From positions 1 to 9,654 of the forward strand of contig NZ_NUNF01000051.1 in the NCBI RefSeq assembly GCF_002585305.1: DNA of 9,654 bases. The letters run 5' to 3'. Origin of the DNA: Bacillus sp. AFS037270. Lineage in GTDB: Bacteria > Bacillota > Bacilli > Bacillales_B > DSM-18226. Positions 1-6,034 of the stretch are shown here, one piece after another. The number at the start of each line of letters is the position of its first letter. Positions within the stretch are counted from its first letter, which is position 1. The position numbers and the translations under genes are program-made. The notes under the pieces are model-generated. The model saw nothing but the letters and a program-made list of their open reading frames with translations. It was not told the origin of the DNA and ran no database searches.

Positions 1-31
1 CCATCGAGGGGCTAGGCGCTTAAGCTAGACA
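1..31. repeat. Edge of a probable dispersed Bacillaceae repeat
   Basis: The first bases, read on the minus strand, contain GTCTAGCTTAAGCGCCTAGC followed by CCCTCGATGG. From memory, the pattern GTCTAGCT..GCGCCTAGCCCCTCGA recurs many times in intergenic DNA of Bacillaceae genomes. The segment is richer in G+C than the AT-rich DNA that follows, and it is cut by the window edge. Its function is unknown, and only recall supports the assignment because no second copy lies in this window. Confidence 0.4.
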
Positions 32-73
32 ATTCTCAAAGTTATAAACTTTTATACTTTCTTATCTAATTAA

Positions 74-107
74 AAGGGGCACCTTTCCTAATCCGATGAT
101 GCCCCTT
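74..107 (-). terminator. Intrinsic terminator of the monooxygenase operon
   Basis: On the minus strand AAGGGGCA pairs perfectly with TGCCCCTT (8 bp, 18-nt loop), and the right arm runs into TTTTAATT. It lies about 25 bases after the monooxygenase stop codon, where the end of the leftward operon is expected. The long loop makes it weaker than the other terminators in the window. Confidence 0.65.
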
Positions 108-131
108 ACTTATATTCCATTGTGATAGCAA

Positions 132-1322
132 TCAAATCTTAGCAGGGATTTTTTTATATCCATATAACCAGTCAATCATTTCAAATTCCTTAGCTTCCTT
201 ATTCTCTAAAAGAGTATTACGGAGCAAAATGAAAACTGGATTTTCAGCGTGGATTATCTCTCCCCAAGTACGTGCCGATTTTTGCACCTTTGCTGAACGC
301 GGAATTCTTTCTTCTTGATAGGCTGTGAATGCTTTTTCAAAGTTATCCCCATAAACCTTAAGCATATCAGCTAAATATGAAGCATCTTCTAACGCTTGGC
401 ACCCACCCTGTGCCAAGTATTGAAGCATTGGATGTGCAGCATCACCAAGCAGAGTGAAATTCCCTTTTGTCCAATTCTCAATTGGCTCACGGTCATACAT
501 TGGCCAGCGGATTTGACGTTGTATGAACGATAAAGCATTTTCAACAAGAGGGTGACACCCTTCAAATACTCGATCCATTTCTTCAGGAGTTCCCCAGTCA
601 TTAGATCCTTCCTTATAATTAGAGCTTTTAAAAACAACAACTTGGTTATATAATTCTCCCCTGCGTACAGGATACTGAACGACATGTAGGTTCGGACCGA
701 TCCACATAATGACATCATCCATATTGGCATCAGAACTAATTTCAGAAATAGGAATCGTGCCCCGATATGCTACATATTGGGAACAAATTGGCTGATCATC
801 GGAAAAATACTTACGTGTTTTTGACCAGAGACCATCAGCTCCAATAACCGCTTTTCCTGTAAATTGTTCTCCCCTTTGATTTGTAACCGTTACACCGGCT
901 GGGGTTTCTTCAACTGTTTCAATAACCTGGTCATTAATAAGGCTGATAAGCGGATTCTTTTCACACGCTTCGAATAAAACTCGATGTAAATCTGAACGAT
1001 GCAATACCATATAAGGAAAACCATATTTCGCTTTAAATTCTTCCCCTAGATCTAAGAACGATAATTCCCTTGCTGTATAAACATCTTTTAATACAAGTCG
1101 TTTTGGGAAAACAGCATACTTTGCGATTTCATCAGCAAGCCCAAACCGGTCAAGGACTGCCATAGCATTAGGTCCCATCTGAATCCCTGCCCCAATCTCT
1201 CCAAACTGAGGTGCTTGTTCAAATACCACCGTTTTCTGACCTGCTTCTGCGGTTGCAAGAGCAGCCCCTAACCCACCAATTCCTCCGCCAATTACAAGTA
1301 CTGCTTTTTCTAAATTAGTCAT
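132..1322 (-). CDS. FAD-dependent aromatic hydroxylase, 3-hydroxybenzoate 6-hydroxylase-like
   Basis: A 396-residue class A flavoprotein monooxygenase, predicted to use NAD(P)H and O2 to hydroxylate an aromatic acid in the cytoplasm. 3-Hydroxybenzoate to gentisate is the best guess. Motifs seen: dinucleotide fold GGGIGG at residues 12-17, DG motif GADG at 161-164, and GD motif LLGDAAHP at 291-298. The block WPMYDREPIENW (273-284), the LQYLA segment after the GD motif and a C-terminal DWLYGY match my memory of Rhodococcus jostii 3-hydroxybenzoate 6-hydroxylase. Its catalytic His213, Tyr217 and Gln301 appear conserved here at the same numbers. The frame extends five codons upstream to an ATG at 1337, but the ribosome binding site GGGGGATGG lies inside that extension and fits the ATG at 1322. 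The gene is second in an operon, 51 bp after the YciI-like gene. Salicylate or hydroxynicotinate hydroxylase are alternatives. Confidence 0.85.
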   Translation of the reverse strand: MTNLEKAVLVIGGGIGGLGAALATAEAGQKTVVFEQAPQFGEIGAGIQMGPNAMAVLDRFGLADEIAKYAVFPKRLVLKDVYTARELSFLDLGEEFKAKYGFPYMVLHRSDLHRVLFEACEKNPLISLINDQVIETVEETPAGVTVTNQRGEQFTGKAVIGADGLWSKTRKYFSDDQPICSQYVAYRGTIPISEISSDANMDDVIMWIGPNLHVVQYPVRRGELYNQVVVFKSSNYKEGSNDWGTPEEMDRVFEGCHPLVENALSFIQRQIRWPMYDREPIENWTKGNFTLLGDAAHPMLQYLAQGGCQALEDASYLADMLKVYGDNFEKAFTAYQEERIPRSAKVQKSARTWGEIIHAENPVFILLRNTLLENKEAKEFEMIDWLYGYKKIPAKI

Positions 1323-1373
1323 TATTCCATCCCCCATTTTTAAATTTAAATTCCATTCTTTTAAAAAATACCG

Positions 1374-1628
1374 TTAAACCGCATTCCATTCTTTCACTTT
1401 GTAAACGGATTCATTTTCATGATTCATTGGGTCATTTTTTACAACCATTCTTGCTTCCTCTAAAGAATTCGCTTGCAACACATATGCTCCTCCGGTTTGG
1501 TCTTCAAATCCACCCGCAGAAATTAGTGTTTGAACTTCCCTCAAATTCTGTAAAAATTCACGATGGCCTTGAATGAAATTGCCTGTGAAAGAAGGTTTTC
1601 TTTCAATCAATACCAAATATTTCTTCAT
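1374..1628 (-). CDS. YciI-family small protein
   Basis: An 84-residue protein of the YCII-related family, a dimeric alpha-beta barrel (ferredoxin-like) fold. It begins MKKYLVLIER, has the family's conserved histidine at His22 (GHREFL), and has the near-invariant Asp-Pro at 66-67 (KNDP) ahead of the last strand (VYKVKEW). The start is supported by GAGGTG, 6 bases upstream of the ATG. It is the first gene of the leftward operon with the aromatic hydroxylase, under the promoter and operator at 1667-1723. The fold is shared with muconolactone isomerases, and one family member is a chloromuconolactone dehalogenase. A catalytic or product-handling role in aromatic breakdown is therefore reasonable, but this is inference: most family members have no known reaction. 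Confidence 0.8.
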   Translation of the reverse strand: MKKYLVLIERKPSFTGNFIQGHREFLQNLREVQTLISAGGFEDQTGGAYVLQANSLEEARMVVKNDPMNHENESVYKVKEWNAV

Positions 1629-1666
1629 TCCATCACCTCAGATAAACATTTTCTTGTGAATTATCG

Positions 1667-1691
1667 AAATAGATAACTATTTTCTCTATTT
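1667..1691. promoter_or_regulatory. Predicted IclR-type operator, copy 1
   Basis: Perfect 7-bp inverted repeat AAATAGA-N11-TCTATTT. The same block recurs before the transporter gene at 2780-2804; over 1667-1696 versus 2780-2809, 25 of 30 bases agree without a gap. The dyad covers the predicted start point of the leftward operon, directly downstream of its -10 region, which suits a repressor. A second overlapping dyad, TTATC-N6-GATAA (1661-1676), is present only at this copy. That the neighbouring IclR protein binds here is inference. Confidence 0.6.
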
Positions 1692-1693
1692 AT

Positions 1694-1723
1694 ATAATAA
1701 ATTAGATTTTATAATGTTGTCAA
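1694..1723 (-). promoter_or_regulatory. Sigma-A promoter of the YciI-hydroxylase operon
   Basis: On the minus strand the -35 box is a perfect TTGACA (1718-1723). The -10 is TATTAT with an 18-bp spacer (1694-1699), or TTATTA with 17 bp (1695-1700). Transcription should start near 1687, inside the dyad at 1667-1691, leaving a leader of about 60 bases before the ATG at 1628. Confidence 0.65.
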
Positions 1724-1835
1724 TATTATCAAAAAAAAATGTATTCAGAAATCTCATTTTAACTTTGATAGTGGGATATGGGTAAACCGCTATGCTAAGA
1801 TAAGAATAAGAGAGGGTTTCTATAGGAGGGTCACG

Positions 1836-2606
1836 ATGGAAGGCTTAAAAAAAGGAACAACCATTCAATCATTGCAAGTAGGAATGGGGATTGTAGATTT
1901 AATTGCCAAACAAGGAAAGCCGTTAAAATTTACAGATATTCACGATTTAACAAAGGTTACAAAAAGTAATTTGTATAAATATTTAAATACCTTTACTCAA
2001 TTAGGGATCCTTTATCGTTACAAAGATTCCGGAGAATATGTTTTAGGAAGCAGGTTGATTGAATACGGAATGTCTGCAGTAGATCAAGAAAATGTTATTG
2101 ACCGAATCACACCATATCTGCAAGAAATTAACGTGAAATGTTCGAGTACCGTTCTTTTTTCCAGCTGGACTCATAATGGTCCTATGGTCGTTAAAGAAAT
2201 TAACACAAACCGAGGGTTTAATATTGGAGCTCAGAAAGGAACACTTCTTCCCATTCATTCTTCAACAGGGAAATTGTTTAGGGCCTTTATGGATGAGCAG
2301 TTGATTCGTGAATGGAAGGAGAAAGAATTCATGCAGCTCCCTCCAGAAAGGGTTAGTGAGCTTGAAGAAGAACGCAGATTCATTCAGGAGAGAAAAATTG
2401 CCTTTGCAAGGGAACCCCTAGTTTCATCTGTATCCTCCGTTTCTTTCCCTGTATTTAACTTCAAAGAGAAACTCCTTGGAGCAGTCACGATTGTAGGCTT
2501 TTCCGAGTTAATACCTCAAAATGAAGAAGATGAACTAAGTCATTATTTGATCCAAATTAGTAAAGAAATATCCATAGGGTTTGGATATCGAGCTATTACA
2601 GATTAG
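1836..2606 (+). CDS. IclR-family transcriptional regulator
   Basis: A 256-residue protein of normal family length. Residues about 10-75 form the winged helix-turn-helix: the recognition helix region is VTKSNLYKYLNTF, followed by the wing GILYRYKDSGEYVLG. Residues about 85-250 are the effector-binding domain, with the family pocket region LPIHSSTGKLFRAF (138-151) and SSVSFPVFN (201-208). A strong AGGAGGG lies 5 bases before the ATG. It is divergent from the catabolic operon and directly upstream of the transporter. IclR proteins in such positions commonly respond to the aromatic substrate or a pathway product, and the shared dyads at 1667 and 2780 are its likely targets. Whether it represses, activates or does both cannot be read from sequence, but operators over the start points favour repression. 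No convincing promoter of its own was found. Confidence 0.9.
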   Translation: MEGLKKGTTIQSLQVGMGIVDLIAKQGKPLKFTDIHDLTKVTKSNLYKYLNTFTQLGILYRYKDSGEYVLGSRLIEYGMSAVDQENVIDRITPYLQEINVKCSSTVLFSSWTHNGPMVVKEINTNRGFNIGAQKGTLLPIHSSTGKLFRAFMDEQLIREWKEKEFMQLPPERVSELEEERRFIQERKIAFAREPLVSSVSSVSFPVFNFKEKLLGAVTIVGFSELIPQNEEDELSHYLIQISKEISIGFGYRAITD

Positions 2607-2630
2607 AACGATTCTGAATAGACAATAAAC

Positions 2631-2658
2631 AAAAAAGCGGGGAAATCCTCGCTTTTTT
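2631..2658 (+). terminator. Intrinsic terminator of the iclR gene
   Basis: AAAAAAGCG pairs perfectly with CGCTTTTTT, extended inward by a G-T wobble and two G-C pairs around an AAAT loop. This gives a 12-bp stem ending in six T. It begins 25 bases after the iclR stop codon. It separates the regulator from the transporter, which has its own promoter just downstream. Confidence 0.9.
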
Positions 2659-2746
2659 AATTTAATAATTAAATTGATAGAACCAATACTCATCCACTCC
2701 ACTTGCACTAGTTTACAGAAAACTATTAATATTTAATTTTTTTATA

Positions 2747-2775
2747 TTGAAATTTAATGATTCTCTGTTTATAAT
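2747..2775 (+). promoter_or_regulatory. Sigma-A promoter of the transporter gene
   Basis: TTGAAA (2747-2752), a 17-bp spacer and a perfect TATAAT (2770-2775). Transcription should start near 2782, inside the dyad at 2780-2804, so the geometry matches that of the divergent catabolic operon. The leader before the transporter start is about 120 bases. Confidence 0.75.
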
Positions 2776-2779
2776 CTCT

Positions 2780-2804
2780 AAATAGATAACAGTATTCACT
2801 ATTT
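2780..2804. promoter_or_regulatory. Predicted IclR-type operator, copy 2
   Basis: AAATAGA-N11-ACTATTT, an inverted repeat with one arm mismatch, matching the operator before the catabolic operon. It sits just downstream of the -10 box and over the start point, as copy 1 does. The repeated sequence and repeated position together are stronger evidence than either dyad alone in such AT-rich DNA. Confidence 0.6.
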
Positions 2805-2855
2805 TTATAGTCGGGGTGGTGTTTAATAAGAAAAGTGACAAAAGCAAATACGTTT

Positions 2856-2871
2856 TAGTAAGCGTTATCAT
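2856..2871 (+). promoter_or_regulatory. Catabolite-responsive element (cre), CcpA site
   Basis: TAGTAAGCGTTATCAT fits the Bacillus cre consensus WTGNNARCGNWWWCAW at all specified positions except the second. It lies about 75-90 bases downstream of the predicted start of transcription, in the transporter leader, where CcpA typically acts as a roadblock. It suggests that uptake of the aromatic substrate is shut down when preferred sugars are present. No comparable site was seen before the catabolic operon. Confidence 0.55.
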
Positions 2872-2902
2872 TGATTTTTAGGTAAAATGAGGGGGAGATT
2901 AT

Positions 2903-4255
2903 TTGGCAGCCATTAATACAGCAGAGGTTATTGCTAAAAGTAAATTTAGCCGTTTTCATCTAGGCTTACTTTTATGGAGTTTCTTTATTATTTCATTTGA
3001 TGGATATGATTTGGTGGTATACGGGACCGTAGTACCAACCCTAATTGAAAAATGGCACCTCTCTCCTGTCGAAGCAGGTGCTATTGGAACATATGGATTA
3101 TTTGGGATGATGTTCGGTGCTATACTCTTCGGAACACTAGCAGATCGTATTGGAAGGAAAAGCGTTATTAGTATTACGTTGATTCTGTTTAGTTTATTTA
3201 CATTCTTATGCGGCTTTGCAAATACACCTACTGTTTTCTCAACCTTACGCTTCTTTGCAGGATTAGGACTGGGGGGAATCATGCCGAATGTCATCGCATT
3301 GTTGACCGATTATGCGCCAAAAACAATGAGAAGTATGGTCGTCTCCATTGTACTGTGCGGATATTCGGTCGGAGGAATCCTTGCTCCTTTATTAGGAATT
3401 CTCTTAATGCCTAATTTCGGCTGGCAATCCATCTTTTGGTTTGCTGGTCTGCCTCTATTACTATTGCCGTTTATCCATAAGCAATTACCGGAAACGGCTA
3501 GTTACTTGATCCGAAAAGGGAAAAAGGAAAAATTACTTTCCACTCTCGTAAGGCTAAATCCAGAATTGAGTATTAATCAAAATGACGAATTTGTAGAAAT
3601 CAAATCAAAAGAGTCTGACTTTCCAGTTATTGGTCTATTTAAAAATAAGAGGGTATTAAGTACCCTTATGTTTTGGGCTGCCTTTTTCAGCTGCTTGTTG
3701 ATGGTCTACGGTTTAAATACTTGGCTTCCAAAGTTGATGATTGAAGCAGGATATGGACTAAATTCAAGTTTAGCTTTCTTAATTGCCCTTCAAGGCGGTG
3801 CCATTATAGGAACGCTGATAATCGGACGACTTTGTGATAAATACGGTTCCAAAAGGATGCTTGTCCCAATGTATGCTTCAGGTGCAGTTGCGTTGACCAT
3901 CCTGGGATTTGGAGGAAATTCCTTTTTGATTTACCTCTTAGTAGCAATCGCAGGTGCTGCGACAATTGGTGCACAAAATATTGTACAGGCCTATGTATCC
4001 CAGTACTATCCCCCATACGTCAGATCCACTGCCTTAGGGATGGCATCTGGCATCGGCAGAATTGGCGGTATGCTTGGACCACTATTAGGAGGATTCCTCT
4101 TATCGATTTCTTTACCCATACACATGAATTTCATTGCATTTGCCATTCCAGGATTAATAGCGGCATTAGCCCTTGCATTAGTGCCAGCAAAGAATGCCTA
4201 CATCCATGAAAGCGATACCACCTCGGAATCTGTTATGAAAGTCACCAATCTATAA
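2903..4255 (+). CDS. MFS aromatic acid:H+ symporter (AAHS family)
   Basis: A 450-residue inner membrane transporter with about 12 hydrophobic segments and a charged central loop near 196-250. The first segment carries FDGYD (Asp33, Asp36), the DGxD hallmark that PcaK-type aromatic acid symporters need for transport. The 2-3 loop has GTLADRIGRK (77-86) and the 8-9 loop the related GRLCDKYGSKR (309-318). YPPYVRSTALG (369-379) is also typical. The start is TTG at 2903, supported by GGGGGAG five bases upstream; the ATG at 2887 is out of frame and closes after nine codons. The context of a hydroxybenzoate-type hydroxylase and a shared operator suggests proton-coupled uptake of 3-hydroxybenzoate or a similar acid. 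Niacin or other aromatic acids cannot be excluded. It is transcribed alone and ends at the hairpin at 4262. Confidence 0.88.
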   Translation: MAAINTAEVIAKSKFSRFHLGLLLWSFFIISFDGYDLVVYGTVVPTLIEKWHLSPVEAGAIGTYGLFGMMFGAILFGTLADRIGRKSVISITLILFSLFTFLCGFANTPTVFSTLRFFAGLGLGGIMPNVIALLTDYAPKTMRSMVVSIVLCGYSVGGILAPLLGILLMPNFGWQSIFWFAGLPLLLLPFIHKQLPETASYLIRKGKKEKLLSTLVRLNPELSINQNDEFVEIKSKESDFPVIGLFKNKRVLSTLMFWAAFFSCLLMVYGLNTWLPKLMIEAGYGLNSSLAFLIALQGGAIIGTLIIGRLCDKYGSKRMLVPMYASGAVALTILGFGGNSFLIYLLVAIAGAATIGAQNIVQAYVSQYYPPYVRSTALGMASGIGRIGGMLGPLLGGFLLSISLPIHMNFIAFAIPGLIAALALALVPAKNAYIHESDTTSESVMKVTNL

Positions 4256-4261
4256 TGAATA

Positions 4262-4315
4262 AAGCACAGGGACGGTTCTAATGCTTCATTGAGCAGGAGA
4301 ACCGTCCCTGTGCTT
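4262..4315. repeat. Dispersed palindromic repeat acting as bidirectional terminator
   Basis: AAGCACAGGGACGGTTCT (4262-4279) pairs perfectly with 4298-4315, giving 18 bp with an 18-nt loop. TTTT follows on the plus strand and a T-rich stretch on the minus strand. It fills the gap between the stop codons of the convergent transporter and serA genes, so it probably ends both transcripts. The window's last bases (9634-9651) match the left arm at 16 of 18 positions, which shows it is a repeat. From memory, ..GGGACGGTTCT.. palindromes are widespread in Bacillaceae and resemble REP elements mobilised by IS200-like tyrosine transposases. No such transposase is in this window. Confidence 0.8.
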
Positions 4316-4331
4316 CTTTTATTTCGAGTGA

Positions 4332-5531
4332 TTAGATAATACGTGCTGTAACGATTCCTTCGATTTGGTTGATTTTCTCTACCAATCCAGGAATGATATC
4401 GCCGTTTACTTCATCTTCAATGTCAATCATCGTATAGGCATATCCGTTGCGGCTTCTGTTCACCATGTCTGCAATGTTCAAATTATAGCTAGAAAGGCCT
4501 GATGTGATCTGCCCAACCATATTTGGAATGTTTTTGTGGAAAGCTGCGACACGACGTTTTCCTGTGTAAGGAAGCTCAGCATTTGGAAAATTGACTGAGT
4601 TTTTAATGTTTCCTGTTTCTAAAAATTCCTTCACCTGACGAGCTGCCATAATTGCACAGTTTTCCTCTGATTCCGCCGTTGAAGCGCCAAGATGAGGAAT
4701 GGAAATCGTATTTTTCATTTTTAATACAGTTTCATTCGGGAAGTCTGTAATATACCTGCCAACGGTCCCTTCTTCAAGTGCTACCGCCATATCCACTTCA
4801 TTTACTAACTCACCACGGGAGAAGTTCAAAATATGAACACCAGGCTTCATAATGCTAAAAGTATTTTGGTTAAACATCCCTTTTGTATCATTGGTTAAAG
4901 GCACGTGAACAGTAATATAATCTGACTCAGCGAACAACTGTTCAATTGTCATAGCCCGCTGTACATTACGAGACAAGTTCCATGCTGTATCAACAGAAAT
5001 GAACGGGTCAAACCCAATTACATCCATATCTAAATCAAGGGCATCATTTGCTACAAGCGCACCGATTGCACCTAAACCAATAATCCCGAGCGTCTTTCCT
5101 TTAATTTCTTTCCCTACGAATTGTTTTTTACCTGCTTCGACAAGCTTTGGTACCTGATCTCCTTCGCCTTCTAAGGTCTTTGTCCAAGCCACACCTGCAA
5201 AAAGGTTTCGAGAGGAAGAAATCAATGAGGTTAATACCATCTCTTTTACCGCATTCGCATTCGCACCAGGTGTATTAAAAACAACAATTCCTTGGTCCGT
5301 ACATTTGTCGACGGGAATATTATTGACACCAGCTCCAGCACGTGCAATTGCTTTTAAGTTATCGCTAAAATCAAGTGAATGCATATTAAAACTACGAACA
5401 ACAATAGCATCGGGATTCTCACTGTCATTATCAATTGAAAAATTCCCCTTATTGAATACCTTTAACCCGCTTTCAGCGATATTATTTAATGTTTTAATTG
5501 TTTTCACGTTGTCTATAACTAGTGTGCTCAT
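4332..5531 (-). CDS. serA: D-3-phosphoglycerate dehydrogenase, short ACT-domain form
   Basis: A 399-residue enzyme of the D-isomer-specific 2-hydroxyacid dehydrogenase family. It oxidises 3-phosphoglycerate to 3-phosphohydroxypyruvate with NAD+, the first step of serine synthesis, in the cytoplasm. Motifs seen: AGAGVNNI (65-72) in the substrate domain, Rossmann GLGAIG (152-157), catalytic Arg239 (NFSRGELVNE), Glu267 (DFPNE) and His280 (PHLGAST). A C-terminal ACT domain spans roughly 327-399. There is no intervening domain between the NAD and ACT parts, so this is the short type, distinct from the roughly 525-residue SerA of B. subtilis. The ATG is preceded by GCGAGG at 8-bp spacing. It is transcribed alone from the promoter at 5770 through a ZTP riboswitch leader, which links serine supply to one-carbon status; the ACT domain suggests feedback control as well. 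Confidence 0.92.
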   Translation of the reverse strand: MSTLVIDNVKTIKTLNNIAESGLKVFNKGNFSIDNDSENPDAIVVRSFNMHSLDFSDNLKAIARAGAGVNNIPVDKCTDQGIVVFNTPGANANAVKEMVLTSLISSSRNLFAGVAWTKTLEGEGDQVPKLVEAGKKQFVGKEIKGKTLGIIGLGAIGALVANDALDLDMDVIGFDPFISVDTAWNLSRNVQRAMTIEQLFAESDYITVHVPLTNDTKGMFNQNTFSIMKPGVHILNFSRGELVNEVDMAVALEEGTVGRYITDFPNETVLKMKNTISIPHLGASTAESEENCAIMAARQVKEFLETGNIKNSVNFPNAELPYTGKRRVAAFHKNIPNMVGQITSGLSSYNLNIADMVNRSRNGYAYTMIDIEDEVNGDIIPGLVEKINQIEGIVTARII

Positions 5532-5649
5532 CTTGTATACCTCGCTTTAGATATGATAGTTTTTAATTTCCTCAATAATCCTACATCAAGCAAAACTACT
5601 AAAGTTACTTTCTACAAAATTATGGAAGATCGCCTCCTAATATATAGAA

Positions 5650-5683
5650 AGAGGTAAGGGATCCTTCTTCTTCCCTTACCTCT
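5650..5683 (-). terminator. Terminator serving as riboswitch expression platform
   Basis: On the minus strand AGAGGTAAGGGA pairs perfectly with TCCCTTACCTCT (12 bp, 10-nt loop). It starts directly after the P3 element of the ZTP aptamer. The tail is TTTCTATATATT, a broken U tract. By analogy with known ZTP switches, ligand binding should hold P3 and the pseudoknot and let polymerase read through, while without ligand this hairpin stops transcription before serA. The stems touch but barely overlap, so the competition is likely kinetic. Confidence 0.75.
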
Positions 5684-5753
5684 GCCCAGGCGAACGGCTT
5701 CGACACTATGTGCTCCCTCACGGTTATCCGTGTTTCGCCAGTTACACATAGCC
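5684..5753 (-). promoter_or_regulatory. ZTP (pfl) riboswitch aptamer upstream of serA
   Basis: Read on the minus strand, all core parts of the ZTP/pfl class are present. P1 is CTATGTG (5745-5751) with CACATAG (5706-5712). The conserved AACTGGCG joins P1 to P2 (CACGG/CCGTG, 5719-5732), and GGGAGC returns to P1. P3 is GCC..GGC, within GCCGTTCGCCTGGGCA. The pseudoknot is GGCG (5736-5739) with CGCC (5689-5692). The class senses ZMP and ZTP, which accumulate when 10-formyltetrahydrofolate is short, and switches on purine and one-carbon genes. Here it lies between a sigma-A promoter and serA; serine is the main one-carbon donor, so the target makes sense. Confidence 0.88.
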
Positions 5754-5769
5754 TTTTAAATTTATTTGT

Positions 5770-5798
5770 ATTTTAACAAATATTCGAATACTTTTCAA
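5770..5798 (-). promoter_or_regulatory. Sigma-A promoter of the riboswitch-serA transcript
   Basis: On the minus strand TTGAAA (5793-5798), a 17-bp spacer and TAAAAT (5770-5775). The start point should fall near 5762, about 10 bases before the aptamer. The resulting leader before the serA ATG is about 230 bases. Confidence 0.75.
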
Positions 5799-5900
5799 TT
5801 GAAAAATAATGTCTATTTAGTTACCAATATGCACCATTTAATATATTGGGCTTGAGTTATTCTATTTATTTTTTAACATATCAAAAACTTGCTCACATCT

Positions 5901-5993
5901 TTATCTCCAGGGTCCTGATAAATTTACAATCAGCACATCATCTGCTGTTGAAGTTTCCGCTGGTTCTTCTCCGATAAGTCGGACTTCTTTCAC
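5901..5993 (-). CDS. Possible small protein or gene remnant, unknown function
   Basis: An open frame beginning GTG codes for about 30 residues: VKEVRLIGEEPAE, then TSTADDVLIVNLSGPWR, then TAA. The frame is open back to 6041, giving 46 codons without ATG or a usual start. G+C content rises visibly over this stretch compared with the AT-rich flanks, and the residues look protein-like. There is no ribosome binding site before the GTG and I do not recognise the sequence. It could be a real microprotein, the tail of a decayed gene, or chance; the opposite strand is also partly open. Confidence 0.22.
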   Translation of the reverse strand: MKEVRLIGEEPAETSTADDVLIVNLSGPWR

Positions 5994-6025
5994 TTTACAG
6001 TTATTTTTAATTATGCGTCGTTTCT

Positions 6026-6034
6026 TGGTATAAT
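6026..6034 (+). promoter_or_regulatory. Extended -10 promoter for the TRM11-like gene
   Basis: TGGTATAAT is a perfect extended -10 (TGnTATAAT). A weak TTTAAT (6006-6011) sits at 17-bp spacing as a possible -35. The start point should be near 6041, leaving a leader of 60-90 bases depending on which start codon is real. Confidence 0.5.

Noticed and set aside
389..730. Long open frame on the minus strand inside the hydroxylase gene
   Set aside because: It lies wholly inside a well-supported gene in another frame and its translation has no domain-like pattern.
1323..1337. Upstream ATG for the hydroxylase (five extra residues)
   Set aside because: The ribosome binding site GGGGGATGG lies within this extension and serves the ATG at 1322.
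1765..1796. Promoter TTGATA...TATGCT for the iclR gene
   Set aside because: The spacer is 20 bp and the -10 match is weak.
2887..2916. ATG before the transporter as its start
   Set aside because: It is out of frame with the transporter and reaches a stop after nine codons; TTG at 2903 has a proper site.
2956..3294. Open frame antisense to the transporter
   Set aside because: Shadow of the transmembrane coding sequence; no ribosome binding site and no recognisable protein.
5650..5753. T-box or SAM riboswitch as explanation of the serA leader
   Set aside because: No T-box sequence or SAM core is present, whereas AACTGGCG, GGGAGC, GCCTGGGCA and the pseudoknot fit the ZTP class.
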